A stretch of 64,000 nt of DNA from Blastocatellia bacterium (GCA_019695185.1 JAIBAN010000025.1:1-64000), one strand, 5' to 3'. Positions 35,981 to 45,497 are shown, counted from the first letter of the stretch. Translations and numbers: made by a program. The notes: a model not told the origin generated them from the letters alone.

Positions 35981-36441
35981 GCTGTGAATCCTCCGGGTTG
36001 TGGTGGAAAGGTTGAGAGAGGGTTGCAATGGGTAAAAACCACAAATCACTGCTTGAATGCAACCGCCTTTTTTCAGAAATGAATGTTTTTCGGGTTTCCC
36101 ACAGAAAGAATGAATCGCAAAAAGTCACTGGTTTGCGATTCATGGGGGAGAGAGGCCGGAATGTCAGCTTGTTACGAGAGTTGGAACCCCAGCGGATTGC
36201 TGCGGAGGAGGGCTCGCCCTGGCAGAGCCTGCTTGGCCTGATTGAAATTTCCAAATCAAATTCCGCTTGTGTGCAAAGCAAGTCGTGGATAGTATTCGCC
36301 GCACTTTTTTGAGCGCCATCCAAAGTTCTTTTCTGCGCGATTCTTCAGTCATCATCCATACTTTAGCTCATCGGCGTGCGGCTCAGGGAGCGGGTGGTTT
36401 CCGGCGTCTTGGGACACACGCAACGAAAGGATTTCGCGCCT
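35981..36441. other. 461-bp divergent intergenic region
   Basis: Spacer between the DUF4394 gene (minus) and the EF-G-like gene (plus). Both promoters must be here, but I find no confident -35/-10 pair. The only clear structure is the 12-bp hairpin at 36110-36143. No convincing gene is seen. Confidence 0.6.
36110..36143. repeat. Perfect 12-bp inverted repeat in a divergent spacer
   Basis: ATGAATCGCAAA (36110-36121) and TTTGCGATTCAT (36132-36143) pair perfectly around a 10-nt loop. There is no U tract on either side, so an operator or 5'-UTR hairpin is more likely than a terminator. Confidence 0.6.
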
Positions 36442-38541
36442 ATGAAAGTCTATAGCACCCAACAGATTCGCAATATCGGGCTGGCCGGGCACGGCCATTC
36501 CGGAAAAACCTCCCTCACCGCCGCTCTGCTTTTTGCGGCGGGAGCTACTCCGCGCCTGGGACGGGTTGACGACGGTTCGACAGTCACGGACTTCGATGAA
36601 ATCGAAATCAGTCACAAAGTGTCTGTTTATACTTCTTTAGCCTATGCCGAATGGCGCGACCACAAAGTAAACCTGCTCGACACTCCCGGCTCCAATGCGT
36701 TTATTCTTGATGCCCGTCCGGGCCTCCGGGCGTGCGACGCCATGTTGTGTGTGGTGGATGCCAACCAGGGAGTCGGAGTCGGAACCGAAAAAGTGTGGGG
36801 ATATGCCGATGAGTATGATCTCCCCCGCATAATTTTCATCAGCAAACTGGATAAGGACCAGACCAATTTTGAAGAATGTCTGGCTGCCATTAAGTCACAG
36901 TTGAGCCAAAACGCCACCGCTTTTCAGGTTCCCATTGGAGCTGAGAAGAATTTTCGCGGGTTTGTTGACCTGCTCACGATGAAGGCCCATGTCTTTGAAA
37001 AAGATGGCAGCGGCAAATTCACCGTGACCGACATTCCGGATGATGTCCGTGACGACGCGGAAGCCGCCCGTGAATCCCTGATCGAAAAAGTCGCTGAAAG
37101 TGATGATACCTCACTGGAAAAATTCTTTGCTGAAGGCACCCTTTCGGACGAAGAACTGCGGGCCGCGATTCCGGCTGCCATTCAATCGGGCAATCTGATG
37201 CCGGTGTTTCTCGGTTCAGCCACATTGAACATTGGCACACACGCCCTGCTGGACGCCATCACGGCTTTTGCTCCTTCACCGGCAGCCCGTGACCATTTCT
37301 CCGGCACCCATCCGGACGAAGGCTCCGAAGTGGTGCGCCATATCACCACCAGCGAGCCTTTTGCCGCTTTTGTCTTCAAAACCCTGATTGATCAATTCAA
37401 CCGGATTACCTTGTGCAAGATTGTCTCAGGGGTGCTCAAGAGCGACTCCACAGTCTATAACATCACCCGCAACGCAATGGAAAAACTCGGCCCCGTACAA
37501 GTGGTGCAGGGCAAGCTACTGGATAAGGTCGCTGAAGCCTATCCGGGTGACATCATTGCGTTGACCAAGCTGAAAGACACGATGACGGGTGACACCTTCT
37601 GCGATAAAGCGGTTCCGGTCGTTTTTGCCCCGGTCAAATTCCCGGAAGCCGCGATTGCCTTTGCTTTGGAACCGAAATCCCGTGCCGACGAAGACAAGCT
37701 TTCAACCGCATTGGCCAAATTGTTGGAGCAGGACCAAGCCTTGCGCTATACCCGTGACCCCCAAACCAAAGAATTTTTGCTGGCAGGCAGTGGCCAGTTA
37801 CATGTTGAAATCACGGTTGAGCGGTTGAAGAAACGCTATGGAGTGGATGTGGTCCTCCATCCACCGAAAGTTGCCTATCGGGAGACCTTCAAAGGACGGA
37901 TTGAAGTTCAAGGCCGTCACAAGAAACAATCCGGCGGGCGCGGCCAGTTCGGTGATTGCAAATGTGTGTTTGAACCAGCCGGACGGGGTGAGGGCTTTAA
38001 GTTTATTGACAAAATCTTTGGCGGATCCATTCCCCAGAATTTCCGCCCGGCAATTGAAAAGGGAATCCTGGAGGCGGCTGAAAACGGTGCCTTGGCTGGT
38101 TACCCCATGGTGGATTTTCAGGTTGAACTGATTGACGGTTCCTACCACACGGTGGACTCGGATGAACTTTCTTTCAAAATGGCCGGACGGAAGGCATATC
38201 GGGCCGCCATGGAAAAAGCAAAACTGGTTTTGCTGGAACCGGTCATGCACGTTGAAGTGGTGGCACCCAACGAATTCTATGGAGACATCATCGGTGATTT
38301 AAACACCCGTCGGGGCCGGATTGAAGATTCCGAAACGAAAGGTTCACAGGTGGTTGTCAAAGCGTACGTGCCGCTTTCGGAAATGCTGAATTATGCCCCC
38401 CGGTTGAATTCGATTACCGGCGCACGGGGAAGCTACACGATGGAATTTGCGCGCTATGATGAGTCACCGGCTTCCATCGTGCAAAAGGTCGTGGCGGAAT
38501 CACAGGCTTCCGGACGGCTGAAAGTTGCTGCCGAAGACTGA
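36442..38541 (+). CDS. EF-G-like GTPase (second elongation factor G)
   Basis: 699 residues with the five-domain EF-G layout. G1 is GHGHSGKTSL near 16, G3 DTPGS near 80, and the GTPase continues through domain II (FAAFVFKTLIDQFNRITLCKI), domain III (RADEDKLSTALAKLLEQDQAL), domain IV (VAYRETFKGRIEVQGRHKKQSGG) and V (EPVMHVEVVAPNEFYGDIIGDLNTRRGRI). The G4 motif reads SKLD where EF-G has NKMD. Together with divergent switch regions this marks the EF-G-like/EF-G2 group rather than the canonical translocase; no rpsL, rpsG or tuf is adjacent. A role in translocation or ribosome recycling is inferred. Confidence 0.9.
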   Translation: MKVYSTQQIRNIGLAGHGHSGKTSLTAALLFAAGATPRLGRVDDGSTVTDFDEIEISHKVSVYTSLAYAEWRDHKVNLLDTPGSNAFILDARPGLRACDAMLCVVDANQGVGVGTEKVWGYADEYDLPRIIFISKLDKDQTNFEECLAAIKSQLSQNATAFQVPIGAEKNFRGFVDLLTMKAHVFEKDGSGKFTVTDIPDDVRDDAEAARESLIEKVAESDDTSLEKFFAEGTLSDEELRAAIPAAIQSGNLMPVFLGSATLNIGTHALLDAITAFAPSPAARDHFSGTHPDEGSEVVRHITTSEPFAAFVFKTLIDQFNRITLCKIVSGVLKSDSTVYNITRNAMEKLGPVQVVQGKLLDKVAEAYPGDIIALTKLKDTMTGDTFCDKAVPVVFAPVKFPEAAIAFALEPKSRADEDKLSTALAKLLEQDQALRYTRDPQTKEFLLAGSGQLHVEITVERLKKRYGVDVVLHPPKVAYRETFKGRIEVQGRHKKQSGGRGQFGDCKCVFEPAGRGEGFKFIDKIFGGSIPQNFRPAIEKGILEAAENGALAGYPMVDFQVELIDGSYHTVDSDELSFKMAGRKAYRAAMEKAKLVLLEPVMHVEVVAPNEFYGDIIGDLNTRRGRIEDSETKGSQVVVKAYVPLSEMLNYAPRLNSITGARGSYTMEFARYDESPASIVQKVVAESQASGRLKVAAED

Positions 38542-38942
38542 TTTTTCAATTTGCGATTGCTCATTTTCCATTCACTGTTCCAGCCACAGCGAGGGCAAGT
38601 TGGATCCTTCCACCTGACAGCGAATGGCAAACGGGCAATCGCAAATGTACTACCCCATATCGTGTAACCCTGATTTTTTGCTACACCATACCGCCAGTGA
38701 CAACATCCCCAGCTTCTCTGGCAATCCAAACACCTCCACCGTCCTCATACATTTTCAACAAAACTTAAAAGCACAGTAACTTATTGAGAAACAAGTGGTT
38801 TTCACTTGGGTGGTTTCAATTTGGAAACTTTTTCTCCGCATTTGCGACCGCGTTCAGGTCTTTCGGCACGAGGCTTGCCCATTGTCTCAGCGTCACACGA
38901 TTTTCAGCACACAATCGAATCATTCAATCGGAGGAAAAAAAT
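38542..38942. other. 401-bp spacer before the sigma-factor gene
   Basis: The left half holds the long imperfect inverted repeat 38547-38647. On the minus strand about 38560-38729 reads as a cysteine-rich frame with C-x2-C pairs (RCLDCQ, CPRCGW) but no good start codon. The right half, upstream of 38930, is AT-rich and presumably holds the sigma-gene promoter. Confidence 0.5.
38547..38647. repeat. Long imperfect inverted repeat with 7-bp phasing
   Basis: The left arm 38547-38577 and right arm 38618-38647 pair at about 26 of 30 positions. Read in steps of seven, each arm falls into units starting with TT (TTTGCGA, TTGCTCA, TTTTCCA, TTCACTG), as in the perfect heptamer arrays but with each unit different. 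Confidence 0.7.
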
Positions 38943-39677
38943 ATGAACCAGGCTCTGCACACTGACGTGAATATCACCATTACAGACAATCAACTGGAAA
39001 CCGTTCTGGAAACCCTCGAACTTGATGAAGAGCCTGAGGCCGATATGGTTGCCGAACCACAAGCCGCCACTTTTAAAATCCCCGAATTTGAAGACGAAAC
39101 GGAAGCTGCCCCAACAACGGCTGCACCGGAAACCCTGGATGAGTTGTATCGGCTGCATTACCGGCGCGTGTACAGTTTGTGTCTGCGGATGACTTCAAAC
39201 ACGGCTGATGCCGAAGATTTGGCACATGATGTTTTTATTCAATTGCACCGCAAATTGAGCAGCTTTCGGGGAGAATCGGCTTTTACCACCTGGCTGCACC
39301 GCATTACTGTCAACCAAGTGCTGATGCACTTCCGCAAGAAATCCTATCGTTCCGAAACTGTCACCGACGATGGGGAAATGCCGGATGTGGTCGTTCCGTC
39401 AAGCCGGAAACCTTCATCCATGCCGATTATTGACCGGATTGCTCTGTTGGCTGCGGTTGAACAGCTTCCCCGTGGCTACCGAACGGTTTTCATCATGCAT
39501 GATCTGCAAGGCTACGAACACGAGGAAATCGGACAAATCCTCAAGGTCAGTGCCGGGACCTCCAAATCGCAATTGCACAAAGCCCGGATGCGGCTGCGAA
39601 CCCTGCTGCTGCAACGGGCTGGCGAGACAGCGGAAAATATGGTGGGAACCGAATCGGGACTGGAAGCAGCGGCCTAA
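38943..39677 (+). CDS. ECF-type RNA polymerase sigma factor
   Basis: 244 residues. An acidic N-terminal extension of about 70 residues (rich in Glu/Asp, ending in [14 protein letters not shown]) precedes sigma region 2 ([48 protein letters not shown]) and region 4 ([42 protein letters not shown]). It would direct polymerase to its own promoter set. GGAGG at 38930-38934 lies eight bases before the ATG. No anti-sigma gene is adjacent; the acidic extension may substitute as an inhibitor, which is only a guess. It ends 3 bp from the convergent deacetylase gene. Confidence 0.93.
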   Translation: MNQALHTDVNITITDNQLETVLETLELDEEPEADMVAEPQAATFKIPEFEDETEAAPTTAAPETLDELYRLHYRRVYSLCLRMTSNTADAEDLAHDVFIQLHRKLSSFRGESAFTTWLHRITVNQVLMHFRKKSYRSETVTDDGEMPDVVVPSSRKPSSMPIIDRIALLAAVEQLPRGYRTVFIMHDLQGYEHEEIGQILKVSAGTSKSQLHKARMRLRTLLLQRAGETAENMVGTESGLEAAA

Positions 39678-39680
39678 CTT

Positions 39681-40583
39681 TTAATATCCAAAAACTTCGC
39701 AACCAACCCGAAAGGTGTTGCAATGGGCTTCCACCGTATCATCGGTGGGAATGGCGTACCCTCCCGAAAGTGTAATTGTGACAGGGACTCCGGCACGCTG
39801 ACAGGCTTTGAAAACAAGCCGGTCACGTTCCCGGAGTCCTCTTATTGTCAGGGCCAGTTTGCCAAAGCGGTCTTTATAATATGGATCCACTCCTGCCAGA
39901 TAAAAGACCAAGTCCGGCTTAAAACAACTGAAAATCTGTTCCAGGGAAGCTTCAAGTAGCTTCAGGTATGGTTCGTCGGTGGTTCCATCCGGCAGTTCGA
40001 CATCCAGAGTGCTCGTCAGCTTCCGCAGAGGATAGTTATTTGCTCCGTGCATGGAAAAAGTAAACACTTCTGCTTCACCAGCAAAGATGGCGGCATTGCC
40101 ATTTCCCTGATGCACATCGCAGTCAATCAGGGCCACCCGTTCAACATCCCCTTCACGTTGCAGCACCCGAACTGCCACCGCAATGTCATTCAGAACACAA
40201 AATCCTTCACCATGGTCGGGAAAGGCATGATGGGTTCCTCCTGCAATATTGCCGGCAATCCCTTCGGCCAACGCATAACGGGCAGCATTGAGTGTTCCCT
40301 GAGTGGCCAGTTGAGACCGGCGCACCAAAGCTGGAGACCAGGGCAGGCCAAGTTTGCGAATTTCCTGGGAGGTTAATTGTCCTTGGGAAAGCCGGGTCCA
40401 ATAATCGCGGGTATGAACCAGCAGAATATCCTCCGGTCGGGCCAAGTCAGGCTCAATCACACGGGATGAATGGATGGTTCCCTCAGCCAGTAATTGCTGG
40501 TGAATCAGGGGAAATTTGTGCATCGGAAAAACATGAGTTTCTCCGATTTCGACAAAATAGCCGGTTGCGTAGGAAACAAACAT
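39681..40583 (-). CDS. Histone-deacetylase-family (AcuC/HDAC-like) protein
   Basis: 300 residues with the arginase/deacetylase fold: HKFPLIHQQL, VHTRDYW, the active-site pair GGTHHAF, FCVLNDIAVAV, the zinc-binding DCDVHQGNG, FSMHGANNYPL, a second Asp in LAGVDPYYKD, and SGGYA near the end. Bacterial members remove acetyl groups from proteins such as acetyl-CoA synthetase, or from small substrates like polyamines. Cytosolic. Convergent with the sigma-factor gene. Substrate is not evident from context. Confidence 0.93.
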   Translation of the reverse strand: MFVSYATGYFVEIGETHVFPMHKFPLIHQQLLAEGTIHSSRVIEPDLARPEDILLVHTRDYWTRLSQGQLTSQEIRKLGLPWSPALVRRSQLATQGTLNAARYALAEGIAGNIAGGTHHAFPDHGEGFCVLNDIAVAVRVLQREGDVERVALIDCDVHQGNGNAAIFAGEAEVFTFSMHGANNYPLRKLTSTLDVELPDGTTDEPYLKLLEASLEQIFSCFKPDLVFYLAGVDPYYKDRFGKLALTIRGLRERDRLVFKACQRAGVPVTITLSGGYAIPTDDTVEAHCNTFRVGCEVFGY

Positions 40584-40672
40584 GTGTGGGGCTGGAGGGG
40601 AAGGTGCGGGGTCTGGGAAAGAAAATCTTTCAGCAGGGCAGTGTGTTTCCCCGCATCCAGCCCCCTGAACCC

Positions 40673-41002
40673 CTATTTCGGGTCACCCGTCTTTTTCAGA
40701 ACACTGTCGAGCAAATCGGCATATTCGGAACTGCGTTCAGCAATTTTGGCGTCAAGCTGGTCAATCCGGCCCTGAGCCTGAAAGAGTTCGTCGCTGATAT
40801 TGAGTGCTGCCAAAATCGCCACTCGCAGGGTGTCAACCGTATGGGTCGCCTGCGCCACCTCGCGCATTTTTTGATCAACGTAGGTCGCCAGTTTTTTAAT
40901 GTAAGCGCTGTTTCCACCCCGAATTGTGTAAGTCTGATTATAAATACGAACATCCACCGTCTGGGAGACAGGGTTGTTTTTCGAGTCGCCGGATGTCGCC
41001 AT
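40673..41002 (-). CDS. zapA: Cell-division protein ZapA
   Basis: 109 residues. ZapA cross-links FtsZ protofilaments at midcell. The N-terminal part (TVDVRIYNQTYTIRGGNSAYIKKLATYVDQKMREVAQ) is the ZapA signature, then VDTLRVAILAALNISDEL and a coiled coil. The start at 41002 is chosen because GGAGG lies 11 bases upstream and it gives the usual N-terminus. It follows the zapB-like gene, at the end of the translation cluster, the same order seen in many bacteria downstream of pheT. Confidence 0.9.
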   Translation of the reverse strand: MATSGDSKNNPVSQTVDVRIYNQTYTIRGGNSAYIKKLATYVDQKMREVAQATHTVDTLRVAILAALNISDELFQAQGRIDQLDAKIAERSSEYADLLDSVLKKTGDPK

Positions 41003-41106
41003 ACCGTGTGTAGCCTCCGTTTTACCGATTTCAAAGCCCTTATTTTCAAGGTTCGGCAATCAGGTATTGATTTGCCTGTTGAAATCGAATTTGTTTCCCT
41101 GGAATG

Positions 41107-41391
41107 TTACATTCGCTTGGCGGATTCAGCCATTTCAGGATCAACAATGGCGATAGCGTCAAGCATCGCCTCAACCTTGAGTTTAATCGTGTCCCGCTCG
41201 CTCATCATTTGTTCGATACGGTCTTTCAAGCGGTCGTTCTCATCGCTTAAAAAGGTAACTTCCCGTCGCAAGGAAAGCATCTCCCGTTCAAGATTTTCTT
41301 TTTCCTGACGCAGAGATTTTATTTGTTCAACAATCCGATATAACTTGTCTTCAAGGTGATTGAACTTTTCCATGCCAGTAAATGCCGTCAC
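41107..41391 (-). CDS. ZapB-like coiled-coil cell-division protein
   Basis: 94 residues, almost wholly coiled coil (NHLEDKLYRIVEQIKSLRQEKENLEREML ... FLSDENDRLKDRIEQMMSERD is one continuous heptad run). It has the size and position of ZapB-type proteins that bind ZapA at the Z ring. The GTG start at 41391 is favoured over the ATG at 41373 because GGGAGGG lies six bases before it. Next to zapA. Assignment to ZapB proper is by position and shape. Confidence 0.72.
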   Translation of the reverse strand: MTAFTGMEKFNHLEDKLYRIVEQIKSLRQEKENLEREMLSLRREVTFLSDENDRLKDRIEQMMSERDTIKLKVEAMLDAIAIVDPEMAESAKRM

Positions 41392-41424
41392 GATGAGCCC
41401 TCCCCCCCAGGATCGTTCGTTCGT

Positions 41425-41546
41425 GAATTGAGAATTGAGAATTGAGAATTGAGAGAGAACCACCATTTCCAAACGAAGTTCAGCTCTCAACTTACCTGGG
41501 TTGCATTCTCAATTCTCAATTCTCAATTCTCAATTCTCAAATTTTT
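41425..41546. repeat. TTGAGAA heptamer inverted pair (pheT-zapB gap)
   Basis: The left arm 41425-41455 has four GAATTGA units; the right arm 41505-41546 has five TTCTCAA units and runs into TTTTTT. The arms are 49 bp apart. The right arm ends five bases before the pheT stop. Confidence 0.88.
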
Positions 41547-41551
41547 TCTTG

Positions 41552-43600
41552 TTAGCGGATTTCTGCTCCAAACCGGGACTGTAACAAGGACGTTACCTGC
41601 CCATGCTGCTGGCTGACTTCCTCGTCTGTCAAGGTGCGATCTTCCAAACGATAGACTAAATTCAGCATGAGCGAGTGTTTTCCGGCTGGAATTTGTTTTC
41701 CCGTGAAAACCTCCCGTAAATTGACCGCCTTCAATGCCGGAAGTCCCAGGTTAAAGACCTCGGTCCGAATGGTGGCAAAGGCAATATCCGTATCGAAAAA
41801 CGCCGAAATATCACGCTCCACGGTAGGGAACTTGGGCAATGGACGATAGGGTTTGAAGGTCTGCGGACGCTCCAACAGGGCAGGCAGGTTTAGTTCCGCC
41901 ACAAACACCGGTTGTTTGAACCGATACAGTTCGGCTGCTTTCAGGCTGACACGGCCAACCCAGCCGACCGGAGCCCCTTCCAGCAGGACTTGGGCGGTCT
42001 GCCCGGTGAAAAAGAGCCCAGGCAGGTCACCTTCGGGCACGACAAACGCCGCCGTGTCAATTTGCAGCGCCTCAAGCATCCGTTCCAACACACCTTTCAA
42101 TGTGTAGAATGATTCCATGCGTGCCGAGGTGCTCCAGTCATCCACTGTTGGTGAACCAGTGATTGCCAGCGCAATCTGTTCCCGTTCTTCAAATCCTTTG
42201 GTCGTTCCCAAAAAGATTTTGCCAACCTCAAACAAACGCAGATTGGCTGTCCCATAGTTGAAGTTATGGGCCACTGCATTGAGCAGTCCCGGCAAGAGGG
42301 TTGTGCGCATCCGACCCTCGTGTTTATCGAGCGGGTTGAGCACCAGCAATCCCTCTTGGGAACTGACCAGACTCAGTTTGGCTTCGTTCATCCAGCTAAA
42401 AGAGATGGCTTCGGAAAAACCCTGTCCAGTCAACGTCTGCCGAATCCGACGACGTTCAGATTCACCTGGGAGGTAACTGCCAGCTCCACCCCAGCCGGGA
42501 AGGGTGGTCGGAATAGCATCATAGCCAACCAGCCGTACCACTTCTTCAATCAGGTCTTCTTCGATATTGACATCCCGCCGGTAACTGGGAGCCACTGCCC
42601 GCCAGGCTTCGCCCTGGGCCACGGTTTCAAGCGTAAATCCGAGAGATGTCAAAATGGAAACAACCCGTTCCGGTTCCACTTCAACTCCGGTCAGGGCCGC
42701 AATCCGTTCGTGGCGCAGCATAATCGGGGAACGCGCCTGTGGTTGGGGATAGACATCAATCACCCCGGCCAGGATTTCCCCTCCGGCTACTTCCTGAATC
42801 AACTGGGCGCAACGATTGAGTGCCGTCACCACCATTTCACAATCAGCCCCGCGTTCGAACCGGTGCGAAGCTTCCGTGTGCAGTTCGAGCGCACGAGCCG
42901 TCCGTCGGACCTGATTGGGTTCAAAATAGGCACTTTCGAGCAACACATTGACTGTTGTATCGGAAATCTCGCTGTCCCCGCCACCCATAATGCCGCCCAT
43001 GGCCACTGCCTCTTTGGCATCCGCAATCACCAACATGGAAGGATTGAGCGTGCGGTCATTGCCATCAAGCGTTGTCAGAGGTTCCGCTTCGCGGGCCGTC
43101 CGGACAATAATGTGGTGGTCGGTGACTTTGTCATAATCAAAGGCATGGAGCGGGTGTCCCAATTCAAGGAGGACGAAATTCGTGACATCCACCACATTGC
43201 TGATGCTGCGTTGACCAACCGCTTCCAGCCGTTTCACCAGCCAATCAGGTGAAGGGCCAACCTTGATGCCGCGAATCACCCGAGCAGTGTAGCGTGGGCA
43301 CAAGTCCGGAGCTTCAATCGTGACCCGGGCGGCTTCTGCTGTCGGGGCCGTCACTTCTGCGAAAGCGATGGCCGGCAGCTTCACCGTGGTTCCGCAAATG
43401 GCGGCTGCCTCACGGGCAATACCAACATGTGACAGCGCATCCGGACGATTGGAAGTCAAATCGAAATCCAAAACAAAATCATCACCCTGCGGGTCAACTG
43501 AATCCACTGCCAGTCCCACACAAGTCAGTTTTTCAGCCAGTTCACGTGGCGAAAGTGAGGTTTCAACGTATTGACGAAGCCAGTTGTAGCTAATTTTCAT
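41552..43600 (-). CDS. pheT: Phenylalanyl-tRNA synthetase beta chain, short form
   Basis: 682 residues, against about 795 in E. coli. It begins [30 protein letters not shown] and then passes directly to [23 protein letters not shown], so the OB-fold tRNA-binding (EMAP) domain normally inserted near residue 40 is absent. The B3/B4 editing region, B5 domain ([24 protein letters not shown]), catalytic-like core and C-terminal ferredoxin-like anticodon-binding domain ([13 protein letters not shown] ... [15 protein letters not shown]) are all present. It pairs with PheS as an alpha2-beta2 enzyme charging tRNA-Phe. A TTCAGGG array lies four bases upstream of the ATG, and no Shine-Dalgarno is seen. 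Confidence 0.96.
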   Translation of the reverse strand: MKISYNWLRQYVETSLSPRELAEKLTCVGLAVDSVDPQGDDFVLDFDLTSNRPDALSHVGIAREAAAICGTTVKLPAIAFAEVTAPTAEAARVTIEAPDLCPRYTARVIRGIKVGPSPDWLVKRLEAVGQRSISNVVDVTNFVLLELGHPLHAFDYDKVTDHHIIVRTAREAEPLTTLDGNDRTLNPSMLVIADAKEAVAMGGIMGGGDSEISDTTVNVLLESAYFEPNQVRRTARALELHTEASHRFERGADCEMVVTALNRCAQLIQEVAGGEILAGVIDVYPQPQARSPIMLRHERIAALTGVEVEPERVVSILTSLGFTLETVAQGEAWRAVAPSYRRDVNIEEDLIEEVVRLVGYDAIPTTLPGWGGAGSYLPGESERRRIRQTLTGQGFSEAISFSWMNEAKLSLVSSQEGLLVLNPLDKHEGRMRTTLLPGLLNAVAHNFNYGTANLRLFEVGKIFLGTTKGFEEREQIALAITGSPTVDDWSTSARMESFYTLKGVLERMLEALQIDTAAFVVPEGDLPGLFFTGQTAQVLLEGAPVGWVGRVSLKAAELYRFKQPVFVAELNLPALLERPQTFKPYRPLPKFPTVERDISAFFDTDIAFATIRTEVFNLGLPALKAVNLREVFTGKQIPAGKHSLMLNLVYRLEDRTLTDEEVSQQHGQVTSLLQSRFGAEIR

Positions 43601-43604
43601 AAGA

Positions 43605-43714
43605 GGATTCAGGGTTCAGGATTCAGGGTTCAGGGTTCAAAAAGTTGAGGTGTGGAATCAATCAAGTGGATTGAATTTCAAACCCTGAACCCTGAACCCT
43701 GAACCCTGAACCCG
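43605..43714. repeat. TTCAGGG heptamer inverted pair (pheS-pheT gap)
   Basis: The left arm 43605-43642 (about five TTCAGGG-type units) and right arm 43679-43714 (five CCCTGAA units) flank 36 bp. The pair fills the gap, ending next to the pheS stop and four bases from the pheT start. Confidence 0.88.
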
Positions 43715-43715
43715 A

Positions 43716-44810
43716 TTAGTTGAATTGCTGCAAAAATCGCAAGTCGTTGATGAAGTAGTTCCGAATATTGTCAATGCCGTAAAGCATGGCTGTCATCCGG
43801 TCAATGCCAAAGCCGAAGGCAAAACCGGAATAGGTGGTAGGGTCAATGCCGCAGGCCTTCAGGACATTCGGATGCACCATTCCGGAACCACCCAGTTCAA
43901 TCCAGCCGGAGTGTTTGCAGACCCGGCAGCCGGAACCACCACAGAAAATGCATTGAAAGTCGGTTTCCGCGCCCGGTTCCACAAATGGAAAGTAACTGGG
44001 GCGGAAGCGGAGCGTGACCGGGCGCTCAAACAGTTTTTCCAGAAAGACCTGAAGTGTGCCTTTCAAATCACCCATGGTAATGCCGGGACCGACATTGAGC
44101 CCTTCCACCTGAAAGAACATAGGATTATGGGTATCGTCCGGTGTGTCCCGGCGGAAAACCCGACCCGGCGCAATCACCCGCAAGGGCGGTGTGCGCCGTT
44201 GCATGGCATGGATTTGAACGTTCGATGTCTGCGAGCGGAGCGCCATTTCCGGAGTCACATAGAAGGTGTCCTGTGATTCACGGGCCGGATGATGGGCCGG
44301 GATATTGAGCGCATCGAAGTTGTAAAAGGTCGTGTCAATTTCCGGACCGTCTTCGACGCTGTAGCCCATGGCCACAAAAATGTCCTCGATTTTTTGCCGG
44401 ATGCGGGAAATCGGATGCAACCGGCCCAAAGGCATGGCCAAACCAGGGAGCGTCACATCAATCCGCTCCCGGCGGAGCATTTCCCCTACCTCAAACGCTT
44501 TGACCGCAGCCTCCACTTCACTCAGGTGGGTTTCAATCTGACCTCTGAAAGCGTTCAATTGAGCCCCACGTTGCGGGCGCTCCTCTGCGGGAAGTTTTCC
44601 CAACTCTTTCAGTTTCAGGGTGATGACCCCGTTTTTACGGGAAAGCCAGAAGTCGGAAATCTTCTGGAACAGTTCCCGGACGGTCGAGAGACTGTCTTCA
44701 GTCGCCAATTCCGGCAGTTCCAGTCCGGGAAATTCCGTTTGGAACAGGCTGATGAGCTGCACGTGGCAGTTCAGAATTTGTGCGCGCAATGCTTTCAGTT
44801 TTTCTTTCAT
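43716..44810 (-). CDS. pheS: Phenylalanyl-tRNA synthetase alpha chain
   Basis: 364 residues. An N-terminal coiled coil (1-100) is followed by a class II core: [52 protein letters not shown] in part as motif 1/2, [21 protein letters not shown], and motif 3 [23 protein letters not shown] CxxC pair in [16 protein letters not shown], where other PheS proteins usually have EV..CG..GC..C.., may bind zinc. Catalytic subunit of the alpha2-beta2 synthetase. No clear ribosome-binding site; pheT follows downstream. Confidence 0.97.
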   Translation of the reverse strand: MKEKLKALRAQILNCHVQLISLFQTEFPGLELPELATEDSLSTVRELFQKISDFWLSRKNGVITLKLKELGKLPAEERPQRGAQLNAFRGQIETHLSEVEAAVKAFEVGEMLRRERIDVTLPGLAMPLGRLHPISRIRQKIEDIFVAMGYSVEDGPEIDTTFYNFDALNIPAHHPARESQDTFYVTPEMALRSQTSNVQIHAMQRRTPPLRVIAPGRVFRRDTPDDTHNPMFFQVEGLNVGPGITMGDLKGTLQVFLEKLFERPVTLRFRPSYFPFVEPGAETDFQCIFCGGSGCRVCKHSGWIELGGSGMVHPNVLKACGIDPTTYSGFAFGFGIDRMTAMLYGIDNIRNYFINDLRFLQQFN

Positions 44811-44825
44811 GAGACAATCGCAGGG

Positions 44826-44959
44826 AGAATTGAGAATTGAGAATTGAGAATTGAGAATTGGGAATTAAAGCCTGCCGGTTTTACTTCAACTTGATGCAGC
44901 GAGAGCAAAAAAACGCTGGAGGATTTCACTCTCAATTCTCAATTCTCAATTCTCAATTA
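44826..44959. repeat. TTGAGAA heptamer inverted pair (GNAT-pheS gap)
   Basis: The left arm 44826-44865 has five to six TTGAGAA units, the last degraded; the right arm 44929-44959 has four TTCTCAA units and overlaps the GNAT stop codon. Confidence 0.88.
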
Positions 44960-45412
44960 CAAAAGTTCTTCATACATATTGTAATGCGATTCGGTCATTC
45001 CCAATCGCTCGTAGGTCTGTTGGGCAATCCGGTTTTCCTTCTCCACATAGAGGCGGAACCCACAGACATTCTTTTCTGCTGCCAGTTCCTTCACAAAAGC
45101 GTAGAGTCGGCGATAGAGGCCCATGCGGCGAAATTCCGGCTTGATATAAACGCTTTGTATCCACCAGAACAGACCGTTCCGCCAATCGCTCCATTCAAAT
45201 GTCACCATCAACCCGCCTGCCACCGCTCCGTTCACTTCGGCCACGATATAAAAACCGTACTGTGGGTGGGCCAGCAAATTGGCGACTCCGGCGGAAATAA
45301 TTTCCGGAGCCAATTCTTTCCCTTCGGTTTCCTGGGCCATTGCCTGATTAAAAGCAATGAGGGCTTCACAATCACTATCGGTTGCACGGCGGAGCGTGAT
45401 TTCAGGGTTCAT
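44957..45412 (-). CDS. GNAT-family N-acetyltransferase
   Basis: 151 residues with the GCN5 fold: ITLRRATDSDCEALIAFNQAM at the start, GFYIVAEVNGAVAGGLMVTFEW as central strands, WIQSVYIKPEFRRMGLYRRLY as the acetyl-CoA-binding motif A (R-R-x-G-x-x-R-x-L), and RLYVEKENRIAQQTYERLGM as motif B. Substrate unknown. It sits between rplT and pheS, an unusual place, after a terminator-like hairpin. The start at 45412 gives the usual GNAT beginning; a longer frame is possible. Confidence 0.92.
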   Translation of the reverse strand: MNPEITLRRATDSDCEALIAFNQAMAQETEGKELAPEIISAGVANLLAHPQYGFYIVAEVNGAVAGGLMVTFEWSDWRNGLFWWIQSVYIKPEFRRMGLYRRLYAFVKELAAEKNVCGFRLYVEKENRIAQQTYERLGMTESHYNMYEELL

Positions 45413-45497
45413 AGAATTTCGGAATTCAAGGTTCAAGGATGATGTTCCTGAAGGCATTCAATCAGAATTGTGCCGTTGAACCCTGGAGAGAACAGAA

